From Latrodectus hesperus (taxonomy: Eukaryota > Arthropoda > Arachnida > Araneae > Theridiidae): 64,000 nt of DNA. Below the pieces are notes generated by a model. The model did no database searches, was not told where the DNA came from, and saw nothing but the letters and a program-made list of their open reading frames with translations. Position 1 is the stretch's first letter. Each line of letters opens with the position of its first letter. The position numbers and the translations under genes were made by a program. The DNA is taken from the NCBI GenBank assembly GCA_037975125.1, contig CM075851.1, forward strand, positions 119,690,908 to 119,754,907, read 5' to 3'. Shown here in pieces: positions 1 through 13,322 of the stretch.

Positions 1-497
1 TGATCATGATTATAAACTAAAATATTAAAACTCATTATTTCATAAAACTCAAATGAAGTTCAATCTTAAATGTAATTGAAAAACTTTAGTTAGATAATTA
101 TAACTTTTTCACATTATTTATGAGGTATATACGAACATAAATTGTAGCTAATAATTTTTCTTTTCAAATGGCATGGATTTTATCATAAAGATTTTCTTAA
201 AAATTAGAAGAGTTAAGTGATTATTCCTTAAAGTATTATTTATTTTGATATATTATAAATTTTAAATGGGTTTTAAAGAAAAAATGATATTATGATTACT
301 CGATAAAAACGACAAATTTATAATCCATTACGAGAGTCATGCAGACAGCAGCAAATGACCATTATCAGATTTTGGAACAAGTGTGTGATTGAGAGCGAAG
401 TTGTTTTGAAATGGAAAGCAGTTATTAACAATTATTAACAGTTATTGATCTCATTTTCCGAGATATTTATAACTGTTTGGGTTCTGGTGCAAGCAGC

Positions 498-531
498 GAC
501 TGCGAGGAAGTACCTTAACTTCCTTGCAGTC
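498..531. repeat. Stem-loop, 14-bp arms
   Basis: Arms gactgcgaggaagt (498-511) and acttccttgcagtc (518-531) pair at 13 of 14 positions around the 6-nt loop acctta. The stem is GC-richer than its surroundings. No gene is adjacent, so its role is unknown. Confidence 0.55.
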
Positions 532-1573
532 AACAACAGACAACTGCATATGGGTTCAAGATGCTTCTTTATTGTTTTTGATTTTAACCTGAAATTGAAA
601 GCGTGCTTATTCCACTTTTAAGTAAATTATCAGCTACGTACTTGATAATATTTAATGATATTTAAAAGGAAATGGGAAATTATAGAATGGGAACTAATTT
701 TGTGAAAAAAATAAAATGAGTTATAATTTTCAATAAAATTTAACATGTGTAAAAATATAGCTTTAATAAATATTCATTTTTTTTCAAAATAGTTTTACAT
801 GTGTTTATTTAATTTTACTTAATCTTTGGAACCATTCATTATATTCAATTATCTGCTACATTGTAATACATAAGGATACCATACAGATTACAAAGTTTCC
901 TGTATTCAAGCACTTAATTAAGGAGTGTAATTAGGAAATGAATTGTATATCTATACAGATATTAAATTTATTTCCCCCCGTTGTGCATCAAAAGATTTCT
1001 GCATGATTAAATTGTGACAAAAAATTTAGATGAATGATTAAAAATACTTTTTATGCACCAGATTTTATATGTTGAATTATATAAATGTTCTAAGCCAGCA
1101 AATAAATTATACGGCATGGATATAAAATCAAATTGCTTATTTTAAATTTAAGGAAATTACTTTTAAGCAATTATTATGTAACTCAACAATATTTTTAATG
1201 CAAGTGTTTCTTAAAGATTAAGTTAAATTAAAAATTTATATAATTTTTCATTTAATTAAATTACTTTTAATTTGATTAATTATTAATTTAAAAATATTTT
1301 TTAAATTTTCTAAAATGATATTTTGCATTTGAAATTACAATACGTTAATGCATCAAAAACTAGTCATTTTTGTGATAAATGTTTTGAAAGCAATACTTAA
1401 GGAAGCGATATAGGAATCAAAGTTCATATGATTTTCGAAAATAGTTTTAAGAGAGAAAACATATAAAGTACTTGGAAGACATATTTTTATTAAGCTGAAA
1501 AATTTTAATAAATCTCATTTTTATTTTTATCATAAAGGCGCATTTAAATTATATTAAATTGTTATTTTAATTA

Positions 1574-1588
1574 TATATATATACATAT

Positions 1589-1650
<62 letters not shown>
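1574..1650. repeat. (TA)n microsatellite
   Basis: Nearly pure TA dinucleotide run, interrupted near its left end by short AT-rich breaks such as acatataaaat. Confidence 0.9.
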
Positions 1651-1654
<4 letters not shown>

Positions 1655-2454
1655 CATCACTTAAGTTCTAGGATGACACACACACTTATAGATGTTGCTA
1701 ATATTACGAAATCATATAATTTTTGGAAAGTACTAAGCTTCGAATGGCATGATTCAAAATTTATAATCTGTGTTTATTTTTTAATTTATGGTTATTTTAA
1801 TGATAGTGTTTTTGTAATTTTCAAAACAATAGAGATGTCTGAATTTCGTTTATTTTTAGTTGAAAAAAATATTGTTCAAGTAAAGAAATACCTAGACAAA
1901 TATTATATTGTTTTAAGGAGGAAAACGCGCTGATTTTAAATGGAGTTACAAAAATGTCGAAATATTAAGCGTCCTAGTCATCTGTATTCAATGTTTGTTC
2001 TAGAAAATATAAAAATAGCTCACAAAATAGTTTTGAGTTGTTGTGTCAGACATTTTGAATTTCATCGAAAGGCTGTGTGTTCAACTTTTTCATGAACATT
2101 TGTCCATGAGATAAATGTTCAAAAAGAATATTGCACTTCCTAATTGTGGACAAAAATGATTAACAGCGTTGTTTGAATTTGTTATGCGCAAATAAATATT
2201 GTTTTTTCATTTAGTATGGAACGATAAAGGGAATACGGTTTAAGTCATAGTGAAATCCACAGTTAAAGCAAGGTAGATTAACTGGGGTGATATTTTCTGA
2301 ATGCAACTAAAAACATAAATGTCAACTGGTAAGGTTTCAGACTTTTATTTGGGATGGATATGGCACTTTATACTAAATTATCTTGAGAAAGAAATATCAG
2401 CAAGATTTTCTATATATTATTATTTTTGCATTTGAGGAAAGAAACTTCGGTAAA

Positions 2455-2486
2455 ATGTCCCCAAATGAAGAAGAAAAAAGCAAGCT
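2455..2486 (+). CDS. Possible initial exon (weak)
   Basis: An ATG in a fair context (taaaATGtcc) opens ten codons, MSPNEEEKSK plus two bases, followed directly by gtgagtaag, a strong 5' splice site. Codon content is Glu/Lys-rich. No matching second exon was found within the window, and a mariner fragment follows about 120 bp downstream. It could be chance or part of older transposon sequence. Confidence 0.2.
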
Positions 2487-2609
2487 GTGAGTAAGCTCTG
2501 TCTATCAAGTTTATAATAAAGATGGCACAAAATTGCATTAATTGAATTTGAAATTGTTATTACCTTCTTGATAATTTTTGGATCTGGTTCACAGTGACTA
2601 CTAATTGTT

Positions 2610-2820
2610 CGCAGACTCGTTTTACAGAAATATACCTTTCATGCGATCTGATAACTGAACAGGTTCAAAGGTAAGAGATTAGGTTTTAATGAAGAAGTGA
2701 TTGTCAAAATTGAAGCCTATTGTAAGGCCGAAGATAAACCGACTTACAAAAATGGTATCGAAATATTTGATAAACGTTGGAATGAATGCATCATTTTCAA
2801 AAGAAATGTAGATGATTAAA
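2610..2820 (+). pseudogene. Mariner transposase C-terminal fragment
   Basis: Conceptual translation gives a stretch containing NEEVIVKIEAY, YKNGIEIFDKRWNECI and a following NVDD. This matches the usual end of SETMAR-type mariner transposases, where an EV...Y motif is followed by FY..GI..L..RW..CI...G.YVE. The reading frame is interrupted and the catalytic DDD region is absent, so this is a 3' remnant of a dead copy. Assignment rests on remembered family patterns. Confidence 0.55.
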
Positions 2821-5800
2821 GCAAAATTTTGATTAAAAGGTGAGGTTTTATTCCTCTTATGAACCTTTTGAATGATATATCATGAAGTTTTAGATTAAAG
2901 TTTCTTAGTTACTGGATGAATTAAGGAACCTGTAATTCCCATTAAAATTACTTTTTTATCACTAAACATCATATATTAAGATTTGGACATGAACTAAAAA
3001 TACAAAATTTTTGTGTTATGTAATTCAAGAGATCTTGGTTTAATACAATCATTCATTATGTTCTGAGAAGGCAGAGCAGAGTTTAAAATGTTTAAGATTG
3101 TTTTATCCAGCTATTATTTTCTAATACATTTTGTTTTGCAAAAATCTACCATTCAACCGATATGGTTACTGGATGGGCTACACTGTAATCTTCAGTCCAA
3201 CAATTTGGAAGTTTAAGTCTCTCAGTTATAGAGTGAGAGTAGCTATCCAAAATCAGTTAAACTTTTAATTCCTTGTATGTTATTGAGTAATAGATTATCA
3301 GCAATAAGCTGCTTTTTTTCAGCTCTCTGAACCTTCTTCTGTTGCATAGATCCTCAAGAATTTTTAGCGTGATCTTACTTGTGATGTATGAGTATGAAGC
3401 ACTTTTTATGAAAAATCTTTATGAAAAGCAGCAGGATGCGAATGCTTGCATGTAGAAAAAAATTACTGAAGTTCAAGTCTCTAATTTCTTTTTTCGCCAA
3501 CACATTCCTATTTTAATTCAAAATAAAATGCGAATTATGCATGCGCTATTCAATTGTGAGAGAGAATCATGATGAAATTGAAATAGTATAAGCACAGATC
3601 TTTCCACTTCATCCTTTCGAAATAAACCGACTTCAATGAAGACAGAACCTGAAAAACAATGTCTACCTCACGTTCAGCAGCGAAAGTAATGAAACACGAG
3701 CTGGTGAAACATATTTGCATTTCGCCGCTTTTTTTGGCAGATGGATTTGGCGTCAAGAAGGAACCTAACAGTTGTATCACGTGAAAAGAGAAACAAATAA
3801 ATACAAGTAATCTCATCTCTGAGTAGAAAAGAAATACGGGTTATTCGAAACCCCATGTTTACTGATGCAGAAACTAAGTCAAGAGTCTGCTTGTTCAATT
3901 CCTTGCCGATAGATAAGTTAGTTATCACTCTCAGTTTTGGTTCAGGACTCCTCATTTCGGAGGAAGAGTGATCAGCGAAGGGTGCGCTCTTACTTTTCAA
4001 GGATTAACCTGAATATTATATGATCAGATCTAATCATGGCACGCTTTGACAGGATGACTGTAGTAAGTGGGATTTTTTCAACTACTATTTTGTTGGATAA
4101 CTTAATGTATAACCATGTGCAGTAGTTAAGTACATAAATTGAATAAAAATTATTTATAATTTAGTTTATACAATCACTGATTATGATTAAATAAAATATT
4201 GCTGACGACTTTAGTCTTAAGAAAATATCAAACTTTTAATCGCAAATAATTATTTAAAAAACTATTTGAAAATATTTTTAGCAAAATGAAAAGCAAGACA
4301 TTAAGAATGTCTTTAGTATTGCAACAAATAATATCGTTTTCTTTATGGAAAAAATAACTAGCTGTAATTATATAAATTAACGAAATACTTAATTTTAATA
4401 TTTTTTCAATCATATTTTTTTACTCAAAGATATATTACAAGTCTATTAAAATTTTGATAAATTGAACTGACCTACATAAAAATCTTAAAAATCTTTGTGA
4501 CATATATAATTAATTTTTTTAAAAGTTAAATATAATCAATTTTTACAACATCTAGCTGAAAAATTTCGTAAGTTATAAAAATTGGTATGATTGGCTGCTG
4601 ATTTATATAATACTATTTTCAATAACTATATATTATATTATTTTTAATATTTTATTATTTTATATATTATTTTTCAATAACTTAATTTCCTAAACTTTAT
4701 TTTTTTAATATTCTGATTTCTTACTTTTTAACTTCCATTTTCTCTTTCTCAGTCAAGTATCTTAAGAGATTTTTCTTGTTGTTTTGGCTCTAAAATTTTT
4801 TTCTTACATTATAGTTTTCGTTCGCTTCATAGAACTTGAATTTCTGTTTTATTTTTTGATTTGATAAATATTACGTTCTTTGATTTTTTTGTCTACCATA
4901 AAAGATATTCTGAAGGTAAATTAGAAGGATTTAAGTTGATTTTCTGCATACTACCATGTAATATTTTTTCCCTAAATATATTTATTAAAATCTTCCTCAG
5001 AAAAATTCCCATGTTATAAAATTTTTGCTTGCATATATCCCTTATTATTCAGATAATATGATGCTTTTATTTAAATCTTGTATTATTTTAAATTGTTATC
5101 CCTTAAAATCTACTAAATTTTTGCGAAAATTTCATTGCATCAATTATTTTGGTTGATCGAGGAAATTTCTAGCTTGTCATTATTATCGTCGATGAAAGCT
5201 ACTAAAACAAAAACTCTAAGCCCTTCATCATAGTTTGAAAGTTAGATTTTTGTCATTTATGTGCCATATAGTGCTTAGTATTTTTAAAAATAAAATTTTG
5301 TATTCAAAAATTCCAAAATATCTTTATATTTAGATTAATAAAGTTCATAATACCATGTACATTAAATAAATGGGAGAAATATTAAAAATTAATCATTCAC
5401 AAAATTCTATTTTTTCATACAGGCTTTTTTATTTTTCCAAAAATAAAAGAGTGGAAATATCATAACTTTTTTTTCAAAAATTTCGAAATATATTTGAAAT
5501 TCTCTCTTATTTTTCACACACGTAAGTTTAAATTGAGTAATAAAATTATTTTGTCTGTTATGAAATCATATGTTTGATTATAAGTGCTTTTATAGTTAAT
5601 AAACCTTTCACATTTTTTAAAATTTCTAGTGCTATGAACCAGAAGTTAAACATGATAATAATATCAAGCTTATAGTTTCTTCATCAGGAAATAAGATTTT
5701 TTGTTGAATATTGTTAGATATATCATGTGTTCATTCAATTGTTTAATTAATTATCAAGCTTAGCTTTTTAAAAGAAGATGAAGCAATATTATTATCTAAT

Positions 5801-7900
5801 GACATAAATTTCACTTATTATATACATAATTTTCTTTATAAGCATTCTTCAGATTAAATCTGTGTTTGTAAGCTGTTTTGATTGAATTAGTAAACAGTAT
5901 TGCCTGTAGACCTCATATAAAAAGGTGAGAATCACCGCACCATTTTGTGCGACTCCTGTTGATGTAGTAGTTGTAGGATGATGCTGCCTGGTGCTAGGAT
6001 TACAATCTTCGGAATGCACACACGCCGATTTCGATATTTATCAGGTTGCTGTGTTTTACTTTTTAGCATCCTCATTTCTCTGTGTGTAATTTAAATACTT
6101 TTATAGAACTCATCTTTTGAGTTTGGAAAGAAGATATATATTCAAGTGCTTTACAAAAGTTTTCAGATGTTAGGTTAACCAGCACCTAGTGAGGATTAGG
6201 GTTTTGAATTTTCTTTAACTTTTTTGCTCACGAAAGCTTTATTAGATGGAATTGTGAATATTTAACATTTTTAGAGCCCAATCTTTCTTTTCACTGGCGA
6301 TGTTGAGGAAAATATATCATCTCAAACATAGATTGATACCATCTCAAAAATAGATTTTGCGCTTCTCTTTTTTTTTGGTCTAAAATTATAAAACTTTTGA
6401 TAATTGTGAATTCATTAAGCAATTGTTGAATTATGGGTATTCAAGAAATCAATAACCTTAATGACTGAATGATAAGAATGATCATATATTCCTGTTTATT
6501 TTAGAAATGTATGTAATTCCTACTGAAAACAAAATCGCAGATTTTGATCTAATAATCTAGAGTGAATTAAATAAATTTATTAATTTTTAAAATATACATA
6601 AATTATAATTTTAATTTCAATGGATTAGTAAATGGATGACAATATGAGGATAAAGATTATTAATAGATGACAAAAGTAACATTGATAGCTCTCCGTCTAT
6701 AAAACGGTTTAATCATAAAGGATAAAAAAAAATGTGCGAAATATGTTGTTATATTTGATTTATTTTTACAGAATTTTAGTTTTATAAAAAATTCAATTTT
6801 TGAAAATCCACTTTATTTTGGAAATTAATTTTTAGTACAGCTGTTTCATTTTCTTTATTTCAGGAAAAAGCAAAAAAACTTAATAAATTGAGACATTGTA
6901 TATTTTATTTAAATTATATGAAATTGCTTTAAAGTGTAAGAACCAATATTTAAAAAATACATAATTTTTCATTCACAACATTTAGAGAGAAATTAACTGA
7001 TAAAAATGAAAATATTTATTAGCTAAAAGTACATTTTATGTCAACATTTTAGTTATTGCGAATAAAAAATCACATTTTTTAATAATCTTTATGTGTGTGT
7101 GTATACATGCAATGTAATTAGTTTATATCTTATAAATTATTGTATATTTATAATACCTCTTAAATGTGGTTATGTAAGTAGGAAAACTCATTAAACTTCT
7201 TACACGATTTTTAACACAAAAATTTATAAAATTTATGAAAATATCCTAAAACTAACGTATAGCTGAATATTAAATTATTTTTAGTTATTAATAATTACTG
7301 TTTGAGGTATAATTCATAAATACCCATAAAAATGTTCGAATAATCCTTCATCAAAATTCTGTAAAATATTTGTCTTTTTTTATACTCTGATATTCAAGAA
7401 AATTTTATTTGGAAGGATAACATGAATTCTATACAATTAAATACGAGTTAAATTTTTCTGTCAGGATATATCAAATTGTAAACATGTTCTTATACCGAAA
7501 TATACTAATAAAATTATTATAAGAATTTATTCATCAAGTCTGTAATCACAATTCAATTGGATAAAAAATAATTTTTTGATTTTTCTTTTTGAGAGTTTAT
7601 TATTTTTAGAAGGTTGTAGCCTTGTGTGAGCAAAACTCAATTTTATTTCTCTAAATCAGCAGAAATTTCTAATAATTTTTATTAGCCTGTATTCTTAAGC
7701 ACTGTCTGCTATTTGGTATTTTGCTCTGTTTATATATGCACACGAATATTCTTTAAGCAACGAGATTATGGTTATCAAAGATTGTTAGCTAGAGATGTGG
7801 AAGACCATTTGTAGTGAACTTAATCCGAAGGATTCTATTATGTATATAAAATATAGGTATTTTAATGAAATAGAGCAATGAATCTAATTTTTATTCATGT
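2821..7900. other. AT-rich stretch, no assigned gene
   Basis: Mostly AT-rich. Two GC-richer islands stand out. About 3550-4010 holds overlapping open frames on the - strand (108 and 88 codons) and one on the + strand, none with a recognisable domain. About 5900-6060 contains tataaaaaggtgagaatcacc and looks like an old repeat. I could not assign either. Confidence 0.4.
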
Positions 7901-7903
7901 TAG

Positions 7904-8008
7904 ATTTGGTAGAGCTCACCGTCGACAACGAAAGGAACATACTTGGTTTGGAAGATCCTGAGTTTAATCTTAGTCAAAGCTTTGAATATACACGGCAAGT
8001 GATGAATA
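7904..8008 (+). CDS. Orphan internal exon candidate
   Basis: A 105-bp open stretch is flanked by a good acceptor (ttattcatgttag, ending at 7903) and a consensus donor (gtaagttt from 8009). With two bases completing a split first codon it reads LVELTVDNERNILGLEDPEF, then NLSQSFEYTRQVMN, then one base of a split codon. Composition is GC-richer and less repetitive than the flanks. Partner exons were not found, and the next + strand gene has its own start exon at 13317, so this belongs to another gene or is a relic. I do not recognise the family. Confidence 0.4.
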
Positions 8009-8221
8009 GTAAGTTTATAATTTCTGCGTGTACATTTTCAATGGGTGAATGTTTTCCAGATTTTTTTCCTTACGATATCTCGCTATTGTCCACTACTTAT
8101 GATAACCTGCCTATAAAATCCTCATAAAAGGCGAAAGCCTTTCTGCAACTTTCAGCTCATAAATTACCCTCAATATACAAGGTTGGAACCCAATCATGAT
8201 TTTTTATTTTATTCATTCTGA

Positions 8222-8385
8222 AAAAACATTTTCTAATTTCATTCATAGGAAAATGAATAATACATTTGATTATAAAATTTATAATTTAGTTTTTGTTATT
8301 TTTTATAGTTTGTGTTAAAAACATTTTCTAATTTCATTCATAGGAAAATGAATAATGCATTCGATTATAACATTTATAATTTAGT
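8222..8385. repeat. Local direct duplication, 69-bp copies
   Basis: The segment 8222-8290 recurs at 8317-8385 with about three mismatches. Both copies carry acattttctaatttcattc, and the period is 95 bp. This looks like an old local duplication within AT-rich DNA. Confidence 0.8.
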
Positions 8386-11300
8386 CTGTGTTATACTATC
8401 AAGTTATCGAATTTACCAATAAAAATTAAAAATTAATAACGTGATTACTTACAGAATCCAGGAAAATATAAATTTTTGCTTTTATATGGATACATCGTGC
8501 AAATGACATATATAATTACTGAAAAGTTCTCGATAACTTGATACAAAATTGCAATTTATATTAAATGAAAATAATTCAAACTATTCTTAATAAATATCTA
8601 TTTGAAATTTTTACCAAAAATATATTTATATAATGAAATTCATTCTATAAAAAACTAAGAATTATAAAATTCATAGAAATTGCATTATTGAATCAAAAGG
8701 GCAGGAGTTTGAAATTATAGCTATGCAGATTAGTTTGAAAAATAGTAAAATCTTTTCTTCATTCTAAAAATTACTTAAAAAGGAGATTCAACTAGAGAGA
8801 TTTGTTAAAAATAGAAAATAAGTTTTCCGCTTTTTTTCTTTCTTTGTTCTTTTTTAGTCTCTTCATGAGTTCGAGATATTACAATCCTCAGAAATGGAGT
8901 CACATATGAATAACAAAATGTACGGAGAACTTATTAAATATAACCTGTACTTTCTCAAGAGATCTAATCCTCTCAGTTGTTAAATTTAGAAAGAAAATTT
9001 AATCTACTTTGCCATCAGGCTCGGATAGTAGCTATTTGAATTGCACTTCCTCTTATCTAATTTTTTCAATAAATCAACTGATCATGAAATGTAAAAAAGT
9101 TTTTTAAACCATAGTTCTATTAATGCTCGATGTTCGGGGATTTCCTATTAATTTTTTCAATTAAATTTCTTTTTTTACATTTTTTTATACCTAAAGTTCT
9201 TGTCGACTCTTAAATTATAGGTTTATTATAACTTAGTATTTTTATTTCTGAATTCTGTATTTGGCTGAAAATTTGTTTTGTTTTTTTCGACTCACTCACT
9301 GGCATATTTATAGTTTTACCAACAATTCAAGTAATTCTTTCATTCTAGATAAGAATTTGGGAAGTAGTTACATTTTTAAAAAAAAATAATAGCTTGTATT
9401 TATTTGCAAAAATACTCTTTCAAGTTATTTAAAACGGAACAAAAATAAATGTGTTAATCAAATAATGAAAAATATTATAATGAAGATATTAAATCTTAAA
9501 ATGAAATATTAAAGCAATGGAGTGGTTAAAACTAAAATTTTCATATAATAAAACTTAAATCTATATGAAGGGTCACATTTGATTAAGGAAATTAATTAAA
9601 TGCTAGAATTAAACTTTGGTGTATCAGTGACTCTCGGGGAGAAATCTTAAGAAAGTAATTAGAAGTGATTGTTATAAATAATTGAAAATAATAAAATTAT
9701 CTAGGAATATCCATTTTGTTCTCAAACAAACTGAAAAGAAGTAAGACGGGAATTATAAAATTTAGGCTGTAAAAGGTATATAAGATTCTAATTTTTAAGG
9801 TTGGATAATGGGTGAATAATATTATTAACTTTAATTATATTATGGGATATTTAGTTTGGAGATTGGAAAGGAATGTTTTAGTAAAACAATCAGAAACAAT
9901 TATATGAGATAGAAAAATGAGAATTATTTATCAGCATCCATGTCATTGTCACACAGTTATTCGAAAAAAGTTTGCCGAACGATAAAAATAAGGTATATGT
10001 AATATTTTTATTTTCAAAAATAATTAGTTTAATATTTTTAGTGTAAAACATATATTATGCTCCAAAAATTTTACATATTCGCTACTGAAATAATTTATGA
10101 AACGTATATTGCATTTCATGGTGAAATATTTCCTCTCATTTTAAACAGTTTGGCAAAGTAAAAATATAAAATCCTTAAATGCTCAAAATCATGTGTGCTT
10201 ATCGATTTTTTTAACAATATTTGTAGTTAGGTTCTCCGACATTGGTTAGATCGATGCTTGTGAATGGACTGAGTTGAAGGATTCCACCCCAACTACTATA
10301 GAACCCAGAAAATTATATATTACGCTTCTGTATTCTGCATTTCCATTTGTTTGCGTAGATGATTGTGAATTTCTGAGATTTTTTCTATGCGACACGAGAG
10401 GAGGGTCCTTTATACACTTAAAAATAAACCCGGAATGATAGAACTTGTGGGTGCTCAAATGGTTCATGCCTTCGGTTGTTAGATTGTCCGCAGTGTCAAA
10501 GCGACTTGCAATGTAGAAAAAACTACAAAAAACAAAAACTCAGTTACTTGTTCAGCCAAATTTCATTTTTATATTTCGGGTAATTCCTTAAATTTATGAT
10601 TAAAAATAAATCTAGAGACTATCTTGGTCATGGAAGATTCTAAATTCGATCAACACACATAAAATACCTAAAAATGATAAATTACAAAAAATATAAAAAA
10701 AAATTAAGAAGGTTTCATTAGCTTTATTTTTTATTTTTGCACTATTCTTTTACTATTATAAAAGTTTATTACTAATCTCTATTGTATTACTCCAATAATA
10801 TCGATATTTCAAACTTCCATCGACTTACAAGTTGACAACGTAGACCTTTTGCGGATAATCAATATAAATAAATAAGACATTTAGAAACATTTAACAAATG
10901 TTTCATAAATGAAAGACACTTTTCCAATTTATTTTCGCTCAAAAAGATTAAAATCCTTTTTTGAATATTCATCATTTAAAAACAATAAATTGCGTGGAAA
11001 AATAAATATATGTAAAAGTTATTACGGGCTTTCTTTATGAAGTGAGAATTGAATGGTCATTTCTCAGGGCTTTAATTCTGAGTAACATGGTTCAATTCTC
11101 ATTTATTTCTGGCAGTTTGTAATCTACATTAAGCGATAGATCCATATCGAAGTAAAATAGTGCTATTAAGTGCAAGGATAAATTTAAGAACAACAAAAGA
11201 TGTTGAATCAAAAATGATTTCAAATATTTCCTTAGCTTTTAGTCTCAATTGTATAATTTGATTTTGAAAAACATTGAAAGTGAAGAAACACTTTTAAAAG

Positions 11301-13190
11301 CAGCTGAAATCAAAAAACGAGATTTTGTAATTATATTGCATGTAGTATATATCGGTTAATGTTTTTTTATATAGTTCTCTAGGAAAGTAAGGAAAAAACT
11401 CGTGATACGCTCAAAACTGACCAAGCTATAAGACATTGCATTTTTCGTTTTATTGTGTATTTTATAATTCATTGTAGCAGATATAATTCTTAAAAATGAA
11501 CGTAAATGCATCAAATGTCTTATTGTTTTGTTATTTTTAAATGCATGCTGTATTTTAATATTATGTTTTATAGATTATCATAAAAACATAATTTTATTCA
11601 TGAAGACAAACTGCCTCAAAATTTAACTGAATTCCTGTGAGATATTTATATTAGAAATTAATTATATATATATTTCCCTCGCGCGTTTCTCAGTTGTAAA
11701 AAACTTTTTAATGTTATGCAGCAATTAGTTATTCATTTTAATTAGTAGCATTTAAAAATAAGGTTAAATTATAAAAGAGCCAAGTATATTATAAAGACTT
11801 AAAATTCCTAATTTTTATATTTCAATAATGCTACATATCTTAAATATTTTGCAATTAAAATTCTCTATTAGAAGCGTAAATAATTAGAAGTATTCAGTCA
11901 TTCACAGCAAAGAAAATAAAATTCTTAATCAAACGACCAAAAATTGAAATTACAACAGCATTAAAATATTAACATAAAAAAGTTTAAATACATAGACATC
12001 TGTTACTAGAAAAACATATGATATAAAGGTCTTGTTTATCCAATAATAAGATGCACACACAATATCATTTTAAAATGTATTTTATTATGTGGAATACAAT
12101 CATCATGCCCTCATGCTCATTTATATCTAATAATATGAAGTGTCTTTAAAAAAATATTTCAGTGTTCCGATTCGCAAATCATGTGTAATCGTAAATAATA
12201 TAGCAAGGATAATTTATTTTTATATTATAAATTTATAAAAGAAATTATTATATGCATGAATGTTTCGTTAATTAAGAATAACGCTATGATCTTGAACACA
12301 CAAACACACACAAATATGCATGCATGTATAAAAGCTTAAGGGAATATTTTCTAATTTTAGTCATTTTGTATCTCAACATTATTCTTATTAAGTGCCGTAA
12401 CATTTAAACAGATAACTCTCTCTGTTAGGCTATATATTTTATTATTTATATGAAATTGTAGACCTATATTCTACAAAAGCGAGATACGTTTTTGTAGCGA
12501 ATTATTTTACGTTTCCTCTTTTATATATTCTTAAAATTATAATAATAGAATGTGGTATACTCTAGTTCCAGCTTATCCAGGAGTCATCAATTTGTGCACA
12601 CATTGATGAATTTGCTTGAATAGTTTCTGCAGGAAAATATCTTAAATTAAAAGCTAACATCTTTAAATTTATATATATATAATTTGCTTTTAATAATTTC
12701 ACATCGATTTCTATCTGTTCATTTTATAAAAATTTTGGATGATGCTTGTAGTAAAGTACGTATTATTAGTTAATATTATTAATGATCGTATAAAATTCTC
12801 CGCATTACATGTATGTATCGCTGTATGTATCATATTTATTAATACAATCTGTTTATTACATAATTGTGAACATGTATCTCTCGGCGAGTATATAATTTAA
12901 TTCTTCACTTATTATTAAATGTATCTACTTTCTGTAATTATTCTTAATTTAAAAGATTTATAATACAGCAACACAATACCTTGGTATATTTGTAGTTATG
13001 ACTTCCTTAATTACCAAATATGGTATCAGTGTTATGTATATATATTTGTCAATTATTGAAATTATACATTAGTACCATGTTGTGTGAAATTTCAAAATCC
13101 ATCATTCATTTATAAAATGAAAGGAAAATAGGAATGCTACAAAACATATCAATATTCTAGATTTTAAAGATACCTATATTGCTTGAAACC
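8386..13190. other. AT-rich intergenic stretch
   Basis: No domain-bearing frame seen. A GC-richer island at about 10230-10510 contains a 73-codon - strand open frame (10246-10467) without recognisable motifs or obvious splice sites. It may be an old repeat or a non-coding exon. Confidence 0.5.
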
Positions 13191-13197
13191 ATTTTTG

Positions 13198-13205
13198 TAT
13201 AAATA
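13198..13205 (+). promoter_or_regulatory. TATA box candidate
   Basis: TATAAATA lies about 119 bp upstream of the mini-exon ATG at 13317. A loosely initiator-like tcactg at 13242-13247 lies about 44 bp downstream, a little further than the usual 30 bp. The assignment depends on the gene model for the His-rich protein. Confidence 0.4.
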
Positions 13206-13316
13206 AGTTTCTTTTTTTAAAGAAAATAGATTAACTTAGCGTCACTGAACGGGATGGGAATCAAATGTGAATGTCTTAAACTCGGCGATGGATCACTCTT
13301 TAAAGTTCAACAGACC

Positions 13317-13322
13317 ATGAAG
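13317..13322 (+). CDS. Coding exon 1 (ATG AAG) of His-rich gene
   Basis: Two codons, context cagaccATGAAG then gtaatctc. A phase-0 intron after a Met-Lys mini-exon is common in arthropod genes for small secreted and cuticle proteins. The upstream 5' UTR (about 13240-13316) is GC-richer than its surroundings and ends directly in this ATG. Confidence 0.6.

Larger units (their letters stand above)
1..2450. other. AT-rich non-coding stretch
   Basis: I see no convincing exon, RNA gene or transposon domain here. The interval is AT-rich with many stops in all frames. The 86-codon open frame at 1673-1933 has AT-driven composition and no recognisable motif. A short GC-richer stem-loop (498-531) and a TA microsatellite (about 1574-1650) are listed separately. 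Confidence 0.6.
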
